DNA from: Enterocloster bolteae
GTDB lineage: Bacteria > Bacillota > Clostridia > Lachnospirales > Lachnospiraceae
Reading direction: 5' to 3'
Assembly (NCBI GenBank): GCA_021772025.1
Contig: JAETNT010000004.1
Span: 1-64,000, forward strand
Length of the DNA stretch: 64,000 nt
In this document: in pieces, positions 50,556 to 58,631 of the stretch
Layout of the letters: each line of letters opens with the position of its first letter
Position numbering within the stretch: position 1 is the first letter of the stretch
Notes under the pieces: generated by a model
Told to the model about the DNA's origin: nothing
Seen by the model: only the letters and a program-made list of their open reading frames with translations
The model's database searches: none
Position numbers and translations under genes: made by a program

Positions 50556-53087
50556 TTATACGCTAAGCTGGGACAAATAGCTGGATTGGGAATTCATCTG
50601 ACTGATCATCTTTTCCATGTTGACAAACTGGGTAATATAGCGATCCTGCTCGCTCTTTAACCGGATCTGAAGTTTATCTACATTCTCCTGCATCTCTTTT
50701 AACTGCCTGTATATCTGGTTGTTGGTCAGAGACAGCGGTATCTTCTCAGAGCCTGCTTCCTCAATCAAACGTCCGTAGGAATTGCCGTTTTTGGTGGCAT
50801 ATTTGGTTGCATAGGGGGTAAAGGTTTCATCCAAAATGGTCATCAGACCTTTTTTAACTTCTCCGCCTCCGGTAAAGATATCGGAAACCATGTCCGGATC
50901 CGTTTCCATAGCCTGCTTAAATTTCTTTTCATCAAAGGTAATGGTTCCGCCCTCTTTATAATTGTCGGAAATCGTAATTCCCATGGCCTCCAGATCTTCA
51001 TACTTAGCATTGCTGCCCAGCAGCTTGGTGATAACGCTCTGCATATCCATGCTCAGATCCCGCATAACCCCGTCGTTAAATAATAACCCGGATTTTGCTT
51101 TTTTCTCCCAGTTCTTGATGGAAGTTTCATCCATCTCATCCTTTTGCTCGTCAGTAAGGGGGCCGTAGGATCTGTCACGCTTCGTAGTAACCTGAGTGTT
51201 GATTTCCTTTATGAGAGCATTGTACTCTTCAACGAACTTTTTAACCGCCTCCGTAACGCCCTCTGCGTCCGCTTTGGCATCAAAAGTCACTGCCTGAGAT
51301 TTATCTTTTGAATACACACCTTTTTCATCATAACCGAATTTTCCGGATACGGTTACCTTCATCCCGGCCAGGTCAAAGGTGTTGGTAAGGCTCTCCATCT
51401 CTGTTTCCACTCCGTTTCCGTAGCTGACCCGAACTATGGCATTCTCACCATCCTTAGAGAAGCCGTCTGAGGAACCGTTAACACCGAACAGCGCTCCCGC
51501 ATATCCTTCGCCATTCTCATCGCCCAGCTCAATCTCTCCTCGTTTTCCGGTTTCTGAGGCTACCAGAACGAACTGGTTGGTGGCACTGATATAAGAGGCC
51601 TTTACTCCGGCTTCCTCGTTACTGTTAATTTTATTCAAAAGCTCATCAACTGTCATGTCTGCGGTAAATTTAATTTCAGCACCGTTAATCTTCATGGTGT
51701 ATTCGGTGCTGTCGCCTTCCTTAGGCACATTGTCGTCTCCAAATCCCAATTTTTTCCAGTTGTCCCGCAGGCTCAGTCCGGTGCTGACCTTGTTGGAGGT
51801 CTCCTTGTCAAAGCCCAGCATCTTTCTGGCCTCATAATCGTTAGCGTTTATGGTTAAGGTCTCTTTGGCATCCTTTACCTGGAACTGAAGGGTTCCGTCT
51901 GGAATATTGTCTATATTGTCTGTATTTACCTTGGTGATTACATTCCCCTTACCAAAAGCTTTCTCCAGATGCTTATTGGTGAACTCCACCAATTTTTCCA
52001 TTTTTTTGTCTTTATCCGTCAATTTCTGAATCTCATCGGATTCCTCTTTGGTCAAAAGAACTATGTCCTTGGATTGGCCGCCATAGCTGATAGAAAACTT
52101 ACGGCCTGCCATATATTCGTCAACCGTCTGTCTTGTTACGTAGCTGTCATTAAATGAATTGGTGGCAATATCCTTAAAGCTCTTAAGGTTCTCTTTGGGA
52201 TTGCCATCCTCATCCAAGTGGGCGTCATTAATGGTAATTCCCTGGATCTCCTCACCAAGTTGATCCTTATCTACACCGAGGGCGCTAAGAGCGCTGGAAT
52301 CTTTGTTAATCACAATCTCTTTCTGGAATTTGTCCCCTGCCTTGATGTTAAAGCTCTCGCTGACTTCATCATACTCAAAGCTTATCATCTCCGACAGCTT
52401 ATATTTCTTATCTCCCCATTTAATCTCCTGGGTTTCCAGGGCTTCGTTCAGCTTTTTTACCACTTCCTCAGGCTCAGCCGTATAATCAATGGTCAATTCC
52501 GTGCCGTCTTCTTTTTTATAGGTGCTCTTAAACTCAAAGGTAAATTTCTCTGAAAAGCCATCCGTACCAATCTGGCCAAAGCTTAATTCCCTGCCGTTTA
52601 AGTTGGAAGTAAGGCAGTCCTTATTCACCAGCCTGTCAGCAGTAATCCCGCCGGCAGTTACCGCGGTGCTTTCCTTCTTTTTGTCAGACATACGGGTTGC
52701 CGCTGTAGCAGTCTGCTTTACTCCCAGAACGGATAAGTAATTCATCATATCCGAGCTTCCCGTAGCAGTAACATATTTGGTGTATTGGGAATCTCCCAGA
52801 ACGCTGATAAGGTTCTTTGCAAAAAACGACGGATCCGCCAGGTTGTTGCTGGAAGCATAAGAAAAGTAGCTATCCTGCATATCCAGAATCATATCGCTAA
52901 TCTTCTGATAGGCTTCCGCCTTCCACTCCAGGTTGGTCATTTCTTTCTTTTGATTGGTAATTTTAGTATTAGTCCCCATGGTCATCTGCTCGATCATGGA
53001 GTCTCGGTCAATACCGGATGCAAATCCTCCGAATCCTCTTAAAGAGGTATTTCCAAGCCCGTTACTTGCTGCTGAAACACTTGCCAT
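50556..53087 (-). CDS. fliD: Filament cap protein FliD
   Basis: The 843-residue protein has the FliD N terminus (LRGFGGFASGIDRDSMIEQM) and C terminus (FVEEYNALIKEINTQVTTKR, and a coiled tail NVDKLQIRLKSEQDRYITQF). It is much longer than the usual 450-600 residues; the extra length is in the outward-facing central domains (about 100-560). It caps the filament and promotes flagellin folding. It heads fliD-fliS-fliT-fliD-like and has a sigma-28-like promoter. Confidence 0.93.
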   Translation of the reverse strand: MASVSAASNGLGNTSLRGFGGFASGIDRDSMIEQMTMGTNTKITNQKKEMTNLEWKAEAYQKISDMILDMQDSYFSYASSNNLADPSFFAKNLISVLGDSQYTKYVTATGSSDMMNYLSVLGVKQTATAATRMSDKKKESTAVTAGGITADRLVNKDCLTSNLNGRELSFGQIGTDGFSEKFTFEFKSTYKKEDGTELTIDYTAEPEEVVKKLNEALETQEIKWGDKKYKLSEMISFEYDEVSESFNIKAGDKFQKEIVINKDSSALSALGVDKDQLGEEIQGITINDAHLDEDGNPKENLKSFKDIATNSFNDSYVTRQTVDEYMAGRKFSISYGGQSKDIVLLTKEESDEIQKLTDKDKKMEKLVEFTNKHLEKAFGKGNVITKVNTDNIDNIPDGTLQFQVKDAKETLTINANDYEARKMLGFDKETSNKVSTGLSLRDNWKKLGFGDDNVPKEGDSTEYTMKINGAEIKFTADMTVDELLNKINSNEEAGVKASYISATNQFVLVASETGKRGEIELGDENGEGYAGALFGVNGSSDGFSKDGENAIVRVSYGNGVETEMESLTNTFDLAGMKVTVSGKFGYDEKGVYSKDKSQAVTFDAKADAEGVTEAVKKFVEEYNALIKEINTQVTTKRDRSYGPLTDEQKDEMDETSIKNWEKKAKSGLLFNDGVMRDLSMDMQSVITKLLGSNAKYEDLEAMGITISDNYKEGGTITFDEKKFKQAMETDPDMVSDIFTGGGEVKKGLMTILDETFTPYATKYATKNGNSYGRLIEEAGSEKIPLSLTNNQIYRQLKEMQENVDKLQIRLKSEQDRYITQFVNMEKMISQMNSQSSYLSQLSV

Positions 53088-53197
53088 ATGTGTATTCTCC
53101 CTTCCTTATAGTAATACTGCAGTTGTTTTGAAACGGAATCCCGCCGCAAGTGCAGCGGCCCTATTATAGATGTCTGCTGATATATCTTCTATTTAAT

Positions 53198-53225
53198 TTA
53201 TCGGCAGATTTGGCTAAAAAATAAG
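53198..53225 (-). promoter_or_regulatory. Sigma-28-like promoter of the fliD operon
   Basis: Minus strand: CTTAT (53221-53225), 15 bases, GCCGATAA (53198-53205), about 110 bases before fliD. The -35 sits in the T-rich tail of the terminator upstream. Confidence 0.8.
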
Positions 53226-53231
53226 GAAAAA

Positions 53232-53273
53232 ATACGCGCGCGGCAAAGAAGGCTTGTTTTGCCGCGCGCGTAT
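53232..53273 (-). terminator. Very strong terminator of the large flagellar operon
   Basis: A perfect 16-bp stem (ATACGCGCGCGGCAAA at 53232-53247 against 53258-53273) has a 10-base loop. On the minus strand it is followed by a T-rich tail (TTTTTTCC). It lies after the comFB stop codon. Confidence 0.9.
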
Positions 53274-53297
53274 TCGGATGCTGTTTCGCCGCCGCCT

Positions 53298-53900
53298 TTA
53301 TATTTGATGGCGGGGATTGTCTCTTACCTGCATGCAGGCCTTAATAATTTCTGCAAGGGTATTCGATTTAAACTTATTTTCATAATAGCCGATAATCGGG
53401 GCCATAGCTCCTTCATCTACTACCACATATTTAGCCGGAAGTCCGGTAAGAGCCAGAGCCAGCACATCGGCCCGGCATCGGCTGCACATACATACATTAT
53501 ACTCTTTCATGTACTTTTCCAGCTTTTTCCGGCCCAAAATCTCTTCCATCACATTAACCATATGATAAATCTTTTCTTCAGGCTGGCTGGGCTTTTCTTT
53601 TTCCTCTAAATGATTGGTAAGATTATCCAGTATTTGATTCTCTATTTTCTGGTTCTGGCTTGACTCATCCACTACAATCACCCTTTTCTCACCAGAGGAA
53701 ACCACTTTTACCGGTATCTCCTTATCAGCGGCAGGCAGTGAAGTTTCCTTTTCCGGCGTATCCTCTCCTTTTATTTCTTGTTCCGGCTCCTTTTTTTCCG
53801 GCGTTTCTTTCAGTTCTTCCTGCTCTGCTCCGGAATCACCGGATCCCCCGTTTGTAATTAGGTTCAGCACATGGGATGTTTTGTTGGTCTTTTTGGCCAT
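53298..53900 (-). CDS. ComFB-domain protein
   Basis: The 200-residue protein has an acidic, Lys/Glu/Pro-rich N-terminal half, probably disordered. The C-terminal ComFB domain (about 108-195) shows YHMVNVMEEILGRKKLEKYM, the cysteines VCMCSRCRADVLALAL, and GLPAKYVV. ComFB proteins have been reported as cyclic-dinucleotide receptors. It starts three bases after parA and ends the operon. A role in motility control by c-di-NMP is inferred. Confidence 0.82.
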   Translation of the reverse strand: MAKKTNKTSHVLNLITNGGSGDSGAEQEELKETPEKKEPEQEIKGEDTPEKETSLPAADKEIPVKVVSSGEKRVIVVDESSQNQKIENQILDNLTNHLEEKEKPSQPEEKIYHMVNVMEEILGRKKLEKYMKEYNVCMCSRCRADVLALALTGLPAKYVVVDEGAMAPIIGYYENKFKSNTLAEIIKACMQVRDNPRHQI

Positions 53901-53903
53901 TGC

Positions 53904-54677
53904 TTAGCCCTCCTTAAAATGAATGATTTCCATCACTTCGCGTATGAAATCCTGGTAATCGCCCACTGCCGCAGAACGCGGGTTGTAATCAAAAATGCTT
54001 TCTCCGTGGGCAGGAGCCTCGGCAATCGCCACTCCGGTACGGATCCGGGTATCAAATACTCGGGTATCAATCTGTTTTGCAAGCTGCTGAGCCATCTCCA
54101 GAACATCTCTGGACAGCAACGTCCTTCGGTTAAACCGGGTCAGCAGGATCCCCAGAACGTTAAGACCGGGATTTACAGAGCTCCTCACCGACTCGATAGT
54201 CTCCGTAAGCTGGGACAGGCCCACTAAGCTTAAAATATCGGATGCCATGGGGATAATCAGGTAATTGGATGCCGTATAAGCATTTACCGTAAGCAAATTC
54301 AAGGCCGGAGGGGTGTCAATTATCACATAATCGTATTTATCTTTTACAGGATTGAGAACATTTTTAAAAATACATTCCCTGCGCTCTGAGGTCACCTGAT
54401 CTAAACCGTTGCTGAGCATAATGTCCGAGGAAAGAATATCTCCATAAGGAGTGGAACTGACCGCTTCCGGAACCGTCATGGTTCCCTTTAAGGCTTCCAA
54501 CGCTCCTGGGCCGCTTTGAGATTCCAGTCCCAGGCAGAATCCTAAGTTTCCCTGGGGATCAAAATCTACTCCCAACACCCGCTTTCCTGCCAGGGTAAGC
54601 CCCGCAATCAAGGCTGCAGATGTGGTAGTCTTTCCAACGCCGCCTTTCTGATTTGAAACAGTGATGATTGTCGCCAA
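53904..54677 (-). CDS. ParA/MinD-family ATPase
   Basis: This 257-residue P-loop ATPase has the deviant Walker A KGGVGKTTT, switch motif GVDFDPQGNLG and YVIIDTPPAL. It is of the Soj/ParA type. The start codon is TTG with GGAGG seven bases before it. No parB partner is adjacent. It lies in the flagellar/chemotaxis operon with comFB. Possible tasks are placing flagella or chemoreceptor arrays, as ParA-like proteins do in other bacteria; this is inference. Confidence 0.88.
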   Translation of the reverse strand: MATIITVSNQKGGVGKTTTSAALIAGLTLAGKRVLGVDFDPQGNLGFCLGLESQSGPGALEALKGTMTVPEAVSSTPYGDILSSDIMLSNGLDQVTSERRECIFKNVLNPVKDKYDYVIIDTPPALNLLTVNAYTASNYLIIPMASDILSLVGLSQLTETIESVRSSVNPGLNVLGILLTRFNRRTLLSRDVLEMAQQLAKQIDTRVFDTRIRTGVAIAEAPAHGESIFDYNPRSAAVGDYQDFIREVMEIIHFKEG

Positions 54678-54713
54678 AATATTACCTCCGAAAGTATTTC
54701 TATCATTTTATGC

Positions 54714-54734
54714 AACAGTTTAAACTAAACTGTT
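54714..54734. other. Perfect 9-bp inverted repeat upstream of parA
   Basis: AACAGTTTA and TAAACTGTT are separated by three bases. It stands 37 bases before the parA start and just after the preceding wall-binding gene. No T run follows, so it may be an operator or processing site rather than a terminator. Confidence 0.5.
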
Positions 54735-54740
54735 ATTGTG

Positions 54741-55673
54741 CTATAGGCCCCACAAATACAGCTCATTTGCGGACGGGGCCTGATCCACCGCCTGCTTAAC
54801 GTGCTCTTCATCCAGAGGAAGGATACCCGGAAAGGCAACGGCTCCTGCCTCCCTCTCCGCCTGGTTCAGAATGTTCTGCCAATCCTGAGATTCCGTTTCT
54901 TCTCCGTTGATGTAACCTACCGGGTCTCCCCAGTCGTTGGTTTCTGTGATAAACTGCCATACAGGCTCAAAGCAGGAGTCTCTGTCTCTCATAACGAAGT
55001 AATCCCGGCTTTTGCCGTCTTTTTCCTCCATGACCAGCCAAACGGTCCGGCTTTCCTGATTCCAAAACATCCTGGAGGTCTGCCCGCTTTCCTCATCGGC
55101 CTCCACAGTGGTCTCCATCTTCCCATCCTCCGGATCCCAGACCGCCGCCAAAAGCACTTTATCCGGATCGGTTACCCGGTTAAACACTGCAATGTCTTTA
55201 TAACCGTCCCCGTTAAAGTCAGAAAAGATAAAGCCCGGCTGCTCCTGGACCTGAGTCGTTTTTTTTCTACCGGCTTTTTTTTGGTTGGAAAGAAGCTGCT
55301 TTTTTACTGCCTTTCTGTAATTATCAAATTCGGTAAGGGCCGTACCGTCCGGCCCGACGTATTTGTCGTCCTTGGTGAAGGTATTATAGCATTTCGCTCC
55401 GTCCTCCCCCATGTAGTAACGGCTCCCATCTTCCTTATCCGTTACCCAGCCTGTCTTCATATAACCGCCGGAATCTAAGTAATATTCTTTCCCATCATAG
55501 GTAATCCATTCATCTTTTACCGGTTCTCCGGGCTCATAGCAGTACATCCAGCGTTTTCCGTTATCGGAAAGTACCCAGGTTCCTTTAGGCGCTCCGTAGG
55601 CAGCGATCCCTGTCCCCAGTGTGAGGCAGACTGCTGCCAGGCCGGCCAGGATACTGCTTCTTTGTCTTGCCAT
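54741..55673 (-). CDS. Secreted wall-binding repeat protein with FG-GAP-like motif
   Basis: The start at 55673 (MARQRSSILAGLAAV) opens a signal peptide ending near AYG (residue 27); the ATG at 55700 has no spaced ribosome site. The 310-residue protein has GW-type wall-binding units at the N terminus (GKRWMYCYEPGEPVKDEWIT, DGKEYYLDSGGYMKTGWVTD) and a later FSDFNGDGYKDIAVFNR motif, as in FG-GAP or integrin-like calcium repeats. It lies inside the flagellar/chemotaxis operon. Its task is unknown. Confidence 0.8.
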   Translation of the reverse strand: MARQRSSILAGLAAVCLTLGTGIAAYGAPKGTWVLSDNGKRWMYCYEPGEPVKDEWITYDGKEYYLDSGGYMKTGWVTDKEDGSRYYMGEDGAKCYNTFTKDDKYVGPDGTALTEFDNYRKAVKKQLLSNQKKAGRKKTTQVQEQPGFIFSDFNGDGYKDIAVFNRVTDPDKVLLAAVWDPEDGKMETTVEADEESGQTSRMFWNQESRTVWLVMEEKDGKSRDYFVMRDRDSCFEPVWQFITETNDWGDPVGYINGEETESQDWQNILNQAEREAGAVAFPGILPLDEEHVKQAVDQAPSANELYLWGL

Positions 55674-55734
55674 ATCTTTCACATTCCTCTTTCCTGACAT
55701 TCCCCTGTCATGATATCGGGGGCAAAAGGTGTTT

Positions 55735-56673
55735 TTAATAGTTTATCGTCTGCCGCTTAAATTTATCCAAAAGACGATCCAGAATCGTAATCAGCTTCCC
55801 GATCTCCGGCTTGGCAAGCTGCTCATCAGCTCCCAGCTCTTCTCCTTTTTTCCGCATCTGTTCATCGATCAGAGAAGAGAAGATAACTACCGGAAGTTTT
55901 TTCAAATTTGGATGTTCCTTTACCAGCTTGGTCAGACGGTGACCGTCCATCTCCGGCATTTCAATATCGGTAATAATCAGATTCACCTTCTGGTAAAGCG
56001 CCGGATCCTCGCTGATGGAGCTCAGATAATCCCATGCCTCCTGGCCGCTGTTAAAGTTGGAAATCTGGGTAAAGCCGGCCCGCTCCAAAGAATCGTCAAT
56101 CATCTTGCGGAGAAGGACGGAATCCTCCACTACCATAATGGGAGAATCATTAATGGGACGGACTCCCAGATTTTCCACTTCAGACACCTGAATTGTAGTC
56201 TCCGGAGAAATCTCGGCCACGATTTTCTCAAAGTCCAGAATTGATACCAGCTGATCCTCGCACTGGGCAATTCCCGTGGTAATGCTGTCCACGCCGTTTG
56301 CCAGAGTTTTATCCGGCTTTTGGATGGCCTTCCAGGAAATCCGACTGATTCCCTCAATGCTCTGTACCCGGAACGCAACCGTCATCCGGTTAAAATTGGT
56401 TATGATAAATAAATCTCTGGGAGTTTTCTCGGCCATCTCGCCGGAAAGATAGTGGGAAAGATTGATTACGGTAATCAAAGTATCCCTGGGCTTAAAAATA
56501 CCTTCAACGGAAGGATGGGCATGAGGCATAGGCTTCACTTTAGAGCTCATGATGATTTCCTGTACCTTCGCTACATTAATGCCGTAAAATTCCCCTTGCA
56601 CGGTAAATTTCATTACCTCTATCTCGTTGGTTCCTGATTCCAGCAAAATTTTATCTCTCTCTTGTGCTTCCAT
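55735..56673 (-). CDS. cheV: Chemotaxis coupling protein CheV
   Basis: CheV unites a CheW-like domain (about residues 15-150; VMKFTVQGEFYGINVAKVQE) with a receiver domain whose phosphorylated Asp is in LIITDIEMPEMDGHRLT. It couples receptors to CheA and aids adaptation. The ATG at 56673 is ten bases after AAGGAG; the one at 56682 is too close to the site. It follows cheD in the operon. Confidence 0.93.
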   Translation of the reverse strand: MEAQERDKILLESGTNEIEVMKFTVQGEFYGINVAKVQEIIMSSKVKPMPHAHPSVEGIFKPRDTLITVINLSHYLSGEMAEKTPRDLFIITNFNRMTVAFRVQSIEGISRISWKAIQKPDKTLANGVDSITTGIAQCEDQLVSILDFEKIVAEISPETTIQVSEVENLGVRPINDSPIMVVEDSVLLRKMIDDSLERAGFTQISNFNSGQEAWDYLSSISEDPALYQKVNLIITDIEMPEMDGHRLTKLVKEHPNLKKLPVVIFSSLIDEQMRKKGEELGADEQLAKPEIGKLITILDRLLDKFKRQTINY

Positions 56674-56697
56674 TGCCTGCATTCTCCTTCCTTTACT

Positions 56698-57183
56698 CTA
56701 TAAGAATTTTTCAGCCCGTCCGAAGGTTCTGACTGACACAGCTCCGGTCTGAATATTCAGAATCATGGTTCTGGCATAGCTTCCGCCCGTATCTTCTGCA
56801 GACACCCGCAGTCCCTCACGCATCAAAGTCTGCTTTACTGCAGCCACATTGCGCTGTCCGATATTGCCGAAATCCGCGTTTCCGCTGATCTCAAACATCT
56901 TTGCTCCGCCTGCGATCTTTACTATGGTTCTGGATTTAACTATACCGAAAGCCGTAAGCTTACGGACAGTTTCATGAATCCCGGAATCCGCATACTTAAA
57001 TAGATTGGCATCCCTGGTGTCCACCCGTGATGGCAGCATAATGTGCAGCAACGCTCCCAAACGGAGCTGCGGATCATAGAAGGTGACGCCGATGCAGGAG
57101 CCAAGGGCGTATGTAATAATAGTCCCCTCGTTCCTGGTAAGTTTCATATCTCCAATTCCTACTTTTAATTCCTTCTCAAACAT
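56698..57183 (-). CDS. cheD: Chemoreceptor glutamine deamidase CheD
   Basis: CheD deamidates receptor glutamines and activates CheC. The catalytic Cys is in YALGSCIGVTFYD, the His in GALLHIMLPS and a Thr follows in KSRTIVKIAGGAKMF. The start at 57183 overlaps the cheC stop (TAATG). The 161-residue length is usual. CheC and CheD adjacent and coupled is a Bacillus-type adaptation arrangement. Confidence 0.94.
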   Translation of the reverse strand: MFEKELKVGIGDMKLTRNEGTIITYALGSCIGVTFYDPQLRLGALLHIMLPSRVDTRDANLFKYADSGIHETVRKLTAFGIVKSRTIVKIAGGAKMFEISGNADFGNIGQRNVAAVKQTLMREGLRVSAEDTGGSYARTMILNIQTGAVSVRTFGRAEKFL

Positions 57184-57803
57184 TAGCAAACCCCTAATTT
57201 TTCAAGAATATCGTTTAGGGAGCGGATATCCGGAAGCATCAGCAGCCAGCCCGGAAGCTTCTGCCCCTCCATAAGAAAATCAGCGTTAAAATACATCAGC
57301 TTATCTGTCTCATAGCCATATTCCGCAATGGGTACGGTAAGGATGCCGCCCAGCATATTTACCGTAGCGCTGGGAACGGAAAGGTTAATATCTACACCTA
57401 CCAGTTTGGAAAATGCGTTTACATAAGAACAGATAATAATATTTCCCACCTCTACCAGAGCCGAATATCCAATCTCATCCAGCTCCGTAAAGTCTTTGCA
57501 GCTTTTTCCCATAAGCTTATCTAAGATTACATGGGCAAAGTCCGCATTGAAAAGGAACAGCATCAGGCCGTTTATCTGGCCATCCATTTTTACCAGCACG
57601 CCTGTGGCAATTTCTTCCGGATTCCCGATCCGCCCTATGGCTTCCTCGTATCCCAAAACACTAATCTCGGGAAGGGTGATCCTTATCTCTTTCTGCAGAA
57701 GCTTTGACAGCGAGGTGGCGGCATGGCTGGTGCCGATGCTTCCTATCTCTTTCATTACATCCAGCTCCTGGAGATTCATATCTTCATAATGCCTGATCTT
57801 CAT
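57183..57803 (-). CDS. cheC: CheY-P phosphatase CheC, first active site altered
   Basis: The 206-residue protein has the two CheC/CheX/FliY helices. The second is canonical (ALVEVGNIIICSYVNAFSKL, with E and N). The first reads DVMKEIGSIGTSHAATSLSK, where Ser replaces the conserved Asn. The protein dephosphorylates CheY-P and binds CheD. Whether both sites work here is in doubt. The gene is followed directly by cheD. Confidence 0.93.
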   Translation of the reverse strand: MKIRHYEDMNLQELDVMKEIGSIGTSHAATSLSKLLQKEIRITLPEISVLGYEEAIGRIGNPEEIATGVLVKMDGQINGLMLFLFNADFAHVILDKLMGKSCKDFTELDEIGYSALVEVGNIIICSYVNAFSKLVGVDINLSVPSATVNMLGGILTVPIAEYGYETDKLMYFNADFLMEGQKLPGWLLMLPDIRSLNDILEKLGVC

Positions 57804-57822
57804 ACTTATGTCATCCCTCCCC

Positions 57823-58617
57823 TTATCCTCTTAAGCTATTAATGGTTCCTGTAATTTCATCGGAAGTCGTAACCACCCTTGCCGCAAAAGAAAAGGCCCT
57901 CTGACATTCAATCATTCTGGTTATCTCTTTAGCCATATCGGTTCCGGAACCCTCCAGAACCCCCTGTTCCAGGCCCGGATGCTCTACTAAAATGGGTTCC
58001 ATCCCGGTATTTCCCGTGGTATATTCATTGTCCCCCACGCTAAGCAGGCGGCTGGGATTGGAGAAAGTATACACGCTTACCCTTGGCAGATCCTCATCCT
58101 CCTCCTCGTCGTAGTCCTCTTGGTAATCTTCCTCATAATCGCCGCCCTCCAGGGCTTCCCGCATAGCTTCTATATCCGGCACTTCCAGCAAAAGTGGCTG
58201 GCGGTTCTGATCCAGAACCAGTTTGCCTGACTCTGTAGTCAGGTAAAAGCCGTCTTCTCTCTCTCCCCGATGGAAACGGCCGCTTCTGGTATAGGTGATT
58301 TCCCCCGACACCGGATCCTGAAGCATGAAAAAGGCATTAGGCTGGGTAATGGCATAGTCATATTCCTGACCGGTTTCCCGCATGCCTGAAACTCCAAAAT
58401 TAGTGTCCGTTCTCTGAACTCTCACTCCGGCCCCAGCGGTAAGCTGGGTTACCGCCTCCGGAGAATCGTTGAGGTTGTAGTTAATCAGCTCTGAAAATAC
58501 CGCTGTTTTGGGCTTAAATCCATTGTTATTTACATTGGCCAGATTGTTTGCAATTACACCAAGTTTTCTGGAACAATGATCTGCTCCTATGGCTCCTACA
58601 TAAAACGACATATTCAT
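57823..58617 (-). CDS. Flagellar rod/hook-basal body protein, FlgG-like, with acidic insert
   Basis: The 264-residue protein has the rod N-terminal motif GVIANNLANVNNNGFKPKTA and the C-terminal helix (TDMAKEITRMIECQRAFSFA). A Tyr/Asp/Glu-rich insert lies at about residues 159-176 (GDYEEDYQEDYDEEEDED), which is unusual. It is one of two such genes after fliA (Bacillus flhO/flhP position). It makes up part of the rod. AGGAGG precedes the ATG. Confidence 0.88.
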   Translation of the reverse strand: MNMSFYVGAIGADHCSRKLGVIANNLANVNNNGFKPKTAVFSELINYNLNDSPEAVTQLTAGAGVRVQRTDTNFGVSGMRETGQEYDYAITQPNAFFMLQDPVSGEITYTRSGRFHRGEREDGFYLTTESGKLVLDQNRQPLLLEVPDIEAMREALEGGDYEEDYQEDYDEEEDEDLPRVSVYTFSNPSRLLSVGDNEYTTGNTGMEPILVEHPGLEQGVLEGSGTDMAKEITRMIECQRAFSFAARVVTTSDEITGTINSLRG

Positions 58618-58631
58618 TGACGGTATCCTCC

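Noticed and set aside
53904..54677. Chromosome-partition parA next to an origin
   Set aside because: No parB, parS-like cluster, dnaA or gidAB genes nearby; the gene is embedded in a flagellar operon.
54714..54734. Intrinsic terminator upstream of parA
   Set aside because: Stem is only 9 bp and AT-rich, with no T run on either strand.
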